From Cellvibrio sp. (GTDB lineage Bacteria > Pseudomonadota > Gammaproteobacteria > Pseudomonadales > Cellvibrionaceae): 8,334 bases of DNA. A program made the position numbers and the translations under genes. The notes under the pieces are model-generated. The model was given only the letters and a program-made list of their open reading frames with translations. It searched no databases and was not told where the DNA came from. Shown here in pieces: positions 5,484 through 8,334 of this stretch. Every line of letters begins with the position of its first letter. Position 1 is the stretch's first letter. The DNA lies in assembly GCA_021323495.1 (NCBI GenBank), contig JAJQJO010000156.1, forward strand, positions 1 to 8,334, in the 5' to 3' direction.

Positions 5484-5519
5484 GAAGCGACATGCCAGTA
5501 AAGATGGGCATGTCGCTTC
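5484..5519 (+). terminator. Long hairpin after the small hypothetical gene
   Basis: GAAGCGACATGCC (5484-5496) is perfectly complementary to GGCATGTCGCTTC (5507-5519), a 13-pair stem with a 10-base loop, 32 bases after the stop codon. The stem is strong enough for termination, but only scattered T (TAACT) follow, so efficiency is uncertain. Confidence 0.5.
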
Positions 5520-5596
5520 TAACTCCCCCTGCGAATCCTTTTTAAAACCTTAATCAGCAAAATTCCGATAATAGAAACCCTCGAGGGTGATACAAA

Positions 5597-5627
5597 TAAA
5601 AAAGGCGATCCAAAGATCACCTTTTAT
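5597..5627 (-). terminator. Intrinsic terminator of the di-heme cytochrome gene
   Basis: AAAAGG-C-GATC (5600-5610) pairs with GATC-A-CCTTTT (5615-5625) with one C/A mismatch and a 4-base loop. Read on the minus strand, the stem runs into TTTTTTATTTG, a proper U-tract, about 25 bases after the stop at 5650. On the plus strand the shorter TTTT may give weak termination as well. Confidence 0.8.
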
Positions 5628-5649
5628 CTGGCATGTCGTCGCGATGAAT

Positions 5650-7020
5650 TTATAGGGTTAACAAAAAGGCTACGAGATCACTCTTTTCTTGTTTTTCCAA
5701 TTTTAACTCCAGAACCAGATTGAAAAACTCTACGGTATCGCCCAATGTCAGCAGACGGTCATCATGCAAATATGGCGGTGAATCTTTGATTCCGCGCAAG
5801 GGAAAGGTTTTGATTGGGCCATCAGCCGACGCTTTACGTCCATTGATAGTAACCTCTTTAAAGAATCGCTCCACTTTCAAATTATGCATGAGATTATCGG
5901 TGTAATAAGGCGGCGTATGGCAACCTGCGCACTGCCCTTTCCCAAAGAAAATATCTTGCCCACGCAGCTCGTTCTCAGAGGCTTTGGCAGGGTTGAGTTT
6001 GCCATACACATTTAATTTCGGGGCGGGCGGAAAATCGAGTATCGATTGGAACTCCGCCATGAAATGCACTTGGCTACCGCGCTCAAGAATATTGGTACCT
6101 TTCCGTGTCGCGTCGGCAGGCACACCGTCAAAATACGCAGCCCGCTGTTCAAACTCGGTAAAATCTTCCACCGTTTTTAGCGCACGTTGCGAGCCGAACA
6201 AACGCTGGATGAACAGACCACGCAATGTGGGCGTATCAATCCTGTGGCGGTGCTCATTAGGGCGAATATCACCTACTGTATGGGTCGACGCATTGGTGTG
6301 GCCATTGGCATGGCAATCAAGGCAGGCGACACCTTGATGTGCCTTCAAGCTGCGGCGATCATCGGTTGCGTTGAATTGTTGTTGTGGAAAAGGCGTAACT
6401 AATAAGCGTAATCCCTCGAGTTGTTTGGGATTGAGGATATCTTTGAACAGCTCATGGAAGTTAGTCAATGTCACCAACTTCCCTTGCGATACATCACCTA
6501 AATCCGGCCGCGTTGTTAAATAAATAGGCGCGGGAAATTCAGGCAGAAAATGATCCGGTAAATCGAAGTCGAGATCAAAGCGCGTCAAATCCCGATCAGT
6601 TTGTTTTTTCGTCTCATCAATTAAAAATCTGGGAAAGATCATCCCGCCCGCTTCGTGATGAGGATGCGGCAATGGAAGAAAACCGGCAGGCCAGAGATTT
6701 TTATTTTTAATATCTTCCGGCGACATCGCCGCCAGATCTTCCCAAGTAACGCGCGCTGGCAATTTTACCCGCACACCGTCCTGCACCGGTTTGCCACGCG
6801 ACATAACGGCTCCGTTGATTGGACGGTTAGCAAGATCGTAACGCTCTTTAAGCAACTCCTGTTGTCGCTTTGCGAATTTCGGTTTTTCAGATTGGAGGCG
6901 TTTAACAAGGGAATCAAAATCTTCTTCAGGTTCGGCGGCCATCGCCGGGTTGTTACAAATGATTGCAAAAATAGTCAAGGTTAAAAACAGGATGAAGGAA
7001 TTCTGCTTCGAGGTAGTCAT
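5650..7020 (-). CDS. Di-heme cytochrome c peroxidase/MauG-superfamily protein
   Basis: This is an exported protein with two covalent heme c sites, probably working in the periplasm in peroxide reduction or another redox reaction; the substrate cannot be deduced. The 456 residues begin with a signal peptide (hydrophobic core about 8-22, cleavage after AMA at A28). The heme motifs are CLDCH (233-237) and CAGCH (364-368), with M378 in NLMHN a candidate axial ligand. The C-terminal FPLRGIKDSPPYLHD (406-420) followed by a TVEFFN segment is characteristic of the peroxidase/MauG C-terminal domain. The long region before the first heme (30-230) sets it apart from classical peroxidases of about 320-340 residues and matches a longer subgroup often labelled 'cytochrome B6' in databases; that label is misleading. 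An AGGA lies 10 bases before the ATG. It is divergent from the PEP-CTERM gene and has its own terminator. Confidence 0.88.
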   Translation of the reverse strand: MTTSKQNSFILFLTLTIFAIICNNPAMAAEPEEDFDSLVKRLQSEKPKFAKRQQELLKERYDLANRPINGAVMSRGKPVQDGVRVKLPARVTWEDLAAMSPEDIKNKNLWPAGFLPLPHPHHEAGGMIFPRFLIDETKKQTDRDLTRFDLDFDLPDHFLPEFPAPIYLTTRPDLGDVSQGKLVTLTNFHELFKDILNPKQLEGLRLLVTPFPQQQFNATDDRRSLKAHQGVACLDCHANGHTNASTHTVGDIRPNEHRHRIDTPTLRGLFIQRLFGSQRALKTVEDFTEFEQRAAYFDGVPADATRKGTNILERGSQVHFMAEFQSILDFPPAPKLNVYGKLNPAKASENELRGQDIFFGKGQCAGCHTPPYYTDNLMHNLKVERFFKEVTINGRKASADGPIKTFPLRGIKDSPPYLHDDRLLTLGDTVEFFNLVLELKLEKQEKSDLVAFLLTL

Positions 7021-7124
7021 AGCGTAATAATCCTTTTTGGGTGGGGTAGACCATCGTATAAAATTGCCCTTTTACGCCTCAGACATCTGTACGCTATCGC
7101 ACATACAAGATCAGGGTTATAGGT

Positions 7125-7130
7125 TATATA
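7125..7130 (+). promoter_or_regulatory. Possible -10 element for the PEP-CTERM gene
   Basis: TATATA (7125-7130) lies 17 bases downstream of CATACA (7102-7107) within the divergent intergenic stretch, about 30 bases before the PEP-CTERM start. GGTTATA is directly repeated here (7115-7121 region and 7122-7128), which may be regulatory. Both hexamers are only partial matches, so this is a weak call. No credible promoter was found for the opposite-strand cytochrome gene. Confidence 0.22.
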
Positions 7131-7160
7131 CCACCGACATTTGGTCCAAAGGAGACTGAT

Positions 7161-7805
7161 ATGCGTACCATGATGAACGTATCTACTCATGTATATTTAC
7201 CCAACCCGTTAAAAAAAATTTCCAGAATAATTCCCTTCCTTGTTTTATCGTCCTTACCCACTACTGCCTCTGCAACAGTGATCGATTTTGATGATCTAAA
7301 CCCGGTATACGATGAGCTCTTCCCCTGCTGGTGTGACAACCCATTGACCGATCAATATCGCGATAAGGGCTTACTAATCCATAACGCCTGGGTTAATGGA
7401 GAGAATGCACAGAACTCTATGACAACGGCCAATTCCGCAACACTGGAATTTGTGGGTGAACTGCCAACATTTGTAAGCATGAATATTACGTCGGTTTATG
7501 GCGATGCAATTTTTTTGGATTTTTCAGGTACGGAGGGTTATTTGCATTCAATAACAACCGCGGGCTGGCTGGGCTGGGAAGAAAACTCGACGCCGGTAAT
7601 ACCCAATGAGTTTGTGTCCTTCAGTTCAGATGTCGGAATTCGCTACATTACTATTCAAGGTTTTTGGAATATGCGGATGGGTGGATCAATTGACAACCTT
7701 ACGTTTACTAATACTTCCATTCCTGAGCCTGCTTCCCTCGCACTCATTACTCTGGGGGTACTTGGGATAGGGTTTCGCAAATGCAGGACCTGGATAACGT
7801 TTTAA
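7161..7805 (+). CDS. PEP-CTERM sorting-signal exported protein
   Basis: The 214-residue product has both ends of an exosortase substrate. At the N-terminus is a signal peptide (KK at 18-19, hydrophobic 23-31, cleavage after ASA at A38). At the C-terminus is IPEP (187-190), a hydrophobic helix (about 191-205), then basic RKCR (206-209). Such proteins are exported, cleaved by an exosortase, and linked to surface or biofilm material in exopolysaccharide-producing bacteria (family knowledge). The mature domain begins VIDFDDL and is rich in aromatic, Gly and Asn residues, in the style of beta-sandwich PEP-CTERM domains. It also has a CWC pair (C56, C58). The specific role is unknown. AGGAG sits 6 bases before the ATG, making this start secure. 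The tail after the basic cluster is longer than usual (TWITF). It is divergent from the cytochrome gene, and no exosortase gene lies in the window. Confidence 0.85.
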   Translation: MRTMMNVSTHVYLPNPLKKISRIIPFLVLSSLPTTASATVIDFDDLNPVYDELFPCWCDNPLTDQYRDKGLLIHNAWVNGENAQNSMTTANSATLEFVGELPTFVSMNITSVYGDAIFLDFSGTEGYLHSITTAGWLGWEENSTPVIPNEFVSFSSDVGIRYITIQGFWNMRMGGSIDNLTFTNTSIPEPASLALITLGVLGIGFRKCRTWITF

Positions 7806-7941
7806 AACCATTTCACGCAGGGATGCGCTTCCTCGTTTCTTTTCCACATCATCCAATTCACACCTTATTCTGCGGTGATTGATGTAACCGAAGCAGTTGC
7901 GCTCTATAGCGCTCCTAATCCACTTGGATAACCGACTTTCA

Positions 7942-7972
7942 CAAAGGCTCATAGCCAAGCCAAGAGCCTTTG
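7942..7972. terminator. Hairpin between the convergent 3' ends
   Basis: CAAAGGCTC (7942-7950) is perfectly complementary to GAGCCTTTG (7964-7972) with a 13-base loop. It lies between the stop of the PEP-CTERM gene (7805) and that of the host-attachment-like gene (7995, opposite strand), closer to the latter, so it may end either transcript. No good U-tract is seen. The rest of 7806-7994 holds only a short GCGCT/AGCGC stem. Confidence 0.4.
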
Positions 7973-7994
7973 GATTGTACCCTCGCAATCTGCA

Positions 7995-8334
7995 TTAAGC
8001 TGCCCGCAGGTGTGCAGATAATTCACGTGAATTGCAGCGGGTATAGTCTTTGTTGATTTCATTGGTAACAACATCAAGCAACCTCGGGTCAAGCACAGAG
8101 CGCAGCACTCCGAGAAATTCAGGTGAGGCAATCAAAGCGAGCCGTTGGAAATGTCCATCCTGATATCCATGCAATAAAAAACGGGAAATATTTCGCGCGA
8201 ATAATTCTGCGCCGTGCTCGGCAGGCGTTTGGTTAGGCTCATAGCCACTGGGTTGTGTAGGAGCGCCAACGCTGTGCGCACTTTTTGAAGCCGCGTGCTG
8301 GCCCAATCTGTCAGACTCTGTGTCGTAGGTATGC
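7995..8334 (-). CDS. Host attachment protein family (PF10116-like), C-terminal part
   Basis: Only the C-terminal 112 or so residues are in the window; the coding frame runs off the right edge, so the true start is outside. The apparent start at 8306 is a TTG inside the gene, since the frame stays open upstream (HTYDTESDRLGQ) and this ESDR-G piece fits the family's middle region. The rest matches the family pattern: an AEHGAELFARNISRFL helix, then FQRLALIASPEFLGVLRSVL, then the VTNEINKDYT segment near the end. PF10116 proteins are annotated as needed for attachment to host cells after work on a plant-associated bacterium, but in most bacteria the function is unproven. The linker between about 8225 and 8300 (Ser/Pro/Thr-rich) is less conserved. 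No partner gene is visible. Confidence 0.75.
   Translation of the reverse strand, partial: HTYDTESDRLGQHAASKSAHSVGAPTQPSGYEPNQTPAEHGAELFARNISRFLLHGYQDGHFQRLALIASPEFLGVLRSVLDPRLLDVVTNEINKDYTRCNSRELSAHLRAA

Noticed and set aside
5630..5638. GGCATGTCG repeated at 5507-5515 and 5630-5638
   Set aside because: Nine bases are too few to distinguish from chance, and no further structure supports it.
7686..7988. 100-codon minus-strand frame over the end of the PEP-CTERM gene
   Set aside because: It overlaps the PEP-CTERM C-terminal signal on the opposite strand and has no family features or ribosome site.
1..8334. CRISPR arrays, insertion sequences, or an origin of replication
   Set aside because: No regularly spaced repeats, transposase frames with terminal inverted repeats, or clusters of DnaA-type boxes were seen.

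Overview
The window looks like chromosomal DNA from a motile gammaproteobacterium with moderate GC. The chemotaxis and flagellar genes are close to the Pseudomonas/Cellvibrio type, and the divergent layout (flgA-flgM-flgN against cheV-cheR) matches the one known in pseudomonads. Cellvibrio or a related genus is a plausible source, but this is inferred from protein character and gene order.

Positions 1-4170 hold the flagellar and chemotaxis block. On the minus strand, cheV (coupling protein with a receiver domain) is followed by cheR (receptor methyltransferase). On the plus strand, flgA (P-ring chaperone), flgM (anti-sigma-28) and flgN (hook-filament junction chaperone) follow one another and end at a strong terminator. 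Regulatory logic can be read directly. A near-consensus sigma-54 promoter precedes flgA. A sigma-28-like promoter facing cheV physically overlaps it. A near-perfect sigma-28 promoter lies between flgA and flgM. This fits a cascade in which RpoN-dependent middle genes come first, then FliA-dependent late genes, with FlgM feeding back on FliA.

Positions 4171-5520 are a transition or accessory zone. A tRNA-Arg(CCT) gene has, between its likely promoter and its 5' end, two mutually exclusive hairpins, one of which is a textbook intrinsic terminator. Then come about 720 bases without a convincing gene. The last 190 of these (about 4900-5090) are unusually structured: serial hairpins, a UUCG tetraloop, and a duplicated TTCGTACCC motif competing for one complementary GGTACGAA. 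This precedes a small orphan gene. The layout recalls phage C4-type antisense immunity RNAs, but I cannot confirm that relationship, and it is the most interesting unexplained part of the window.

Positions 5521-8334 hold a periplasmic di-heme cytochrome of the cytochrome c peroxidase/MauG superfamily (minus strand), a divergently transcribed exported PEP-CTERM protein (plus strand), and the C-terminal part of a PF10116-type 'host attachment' protein (minus strand) that runs off the right edge.
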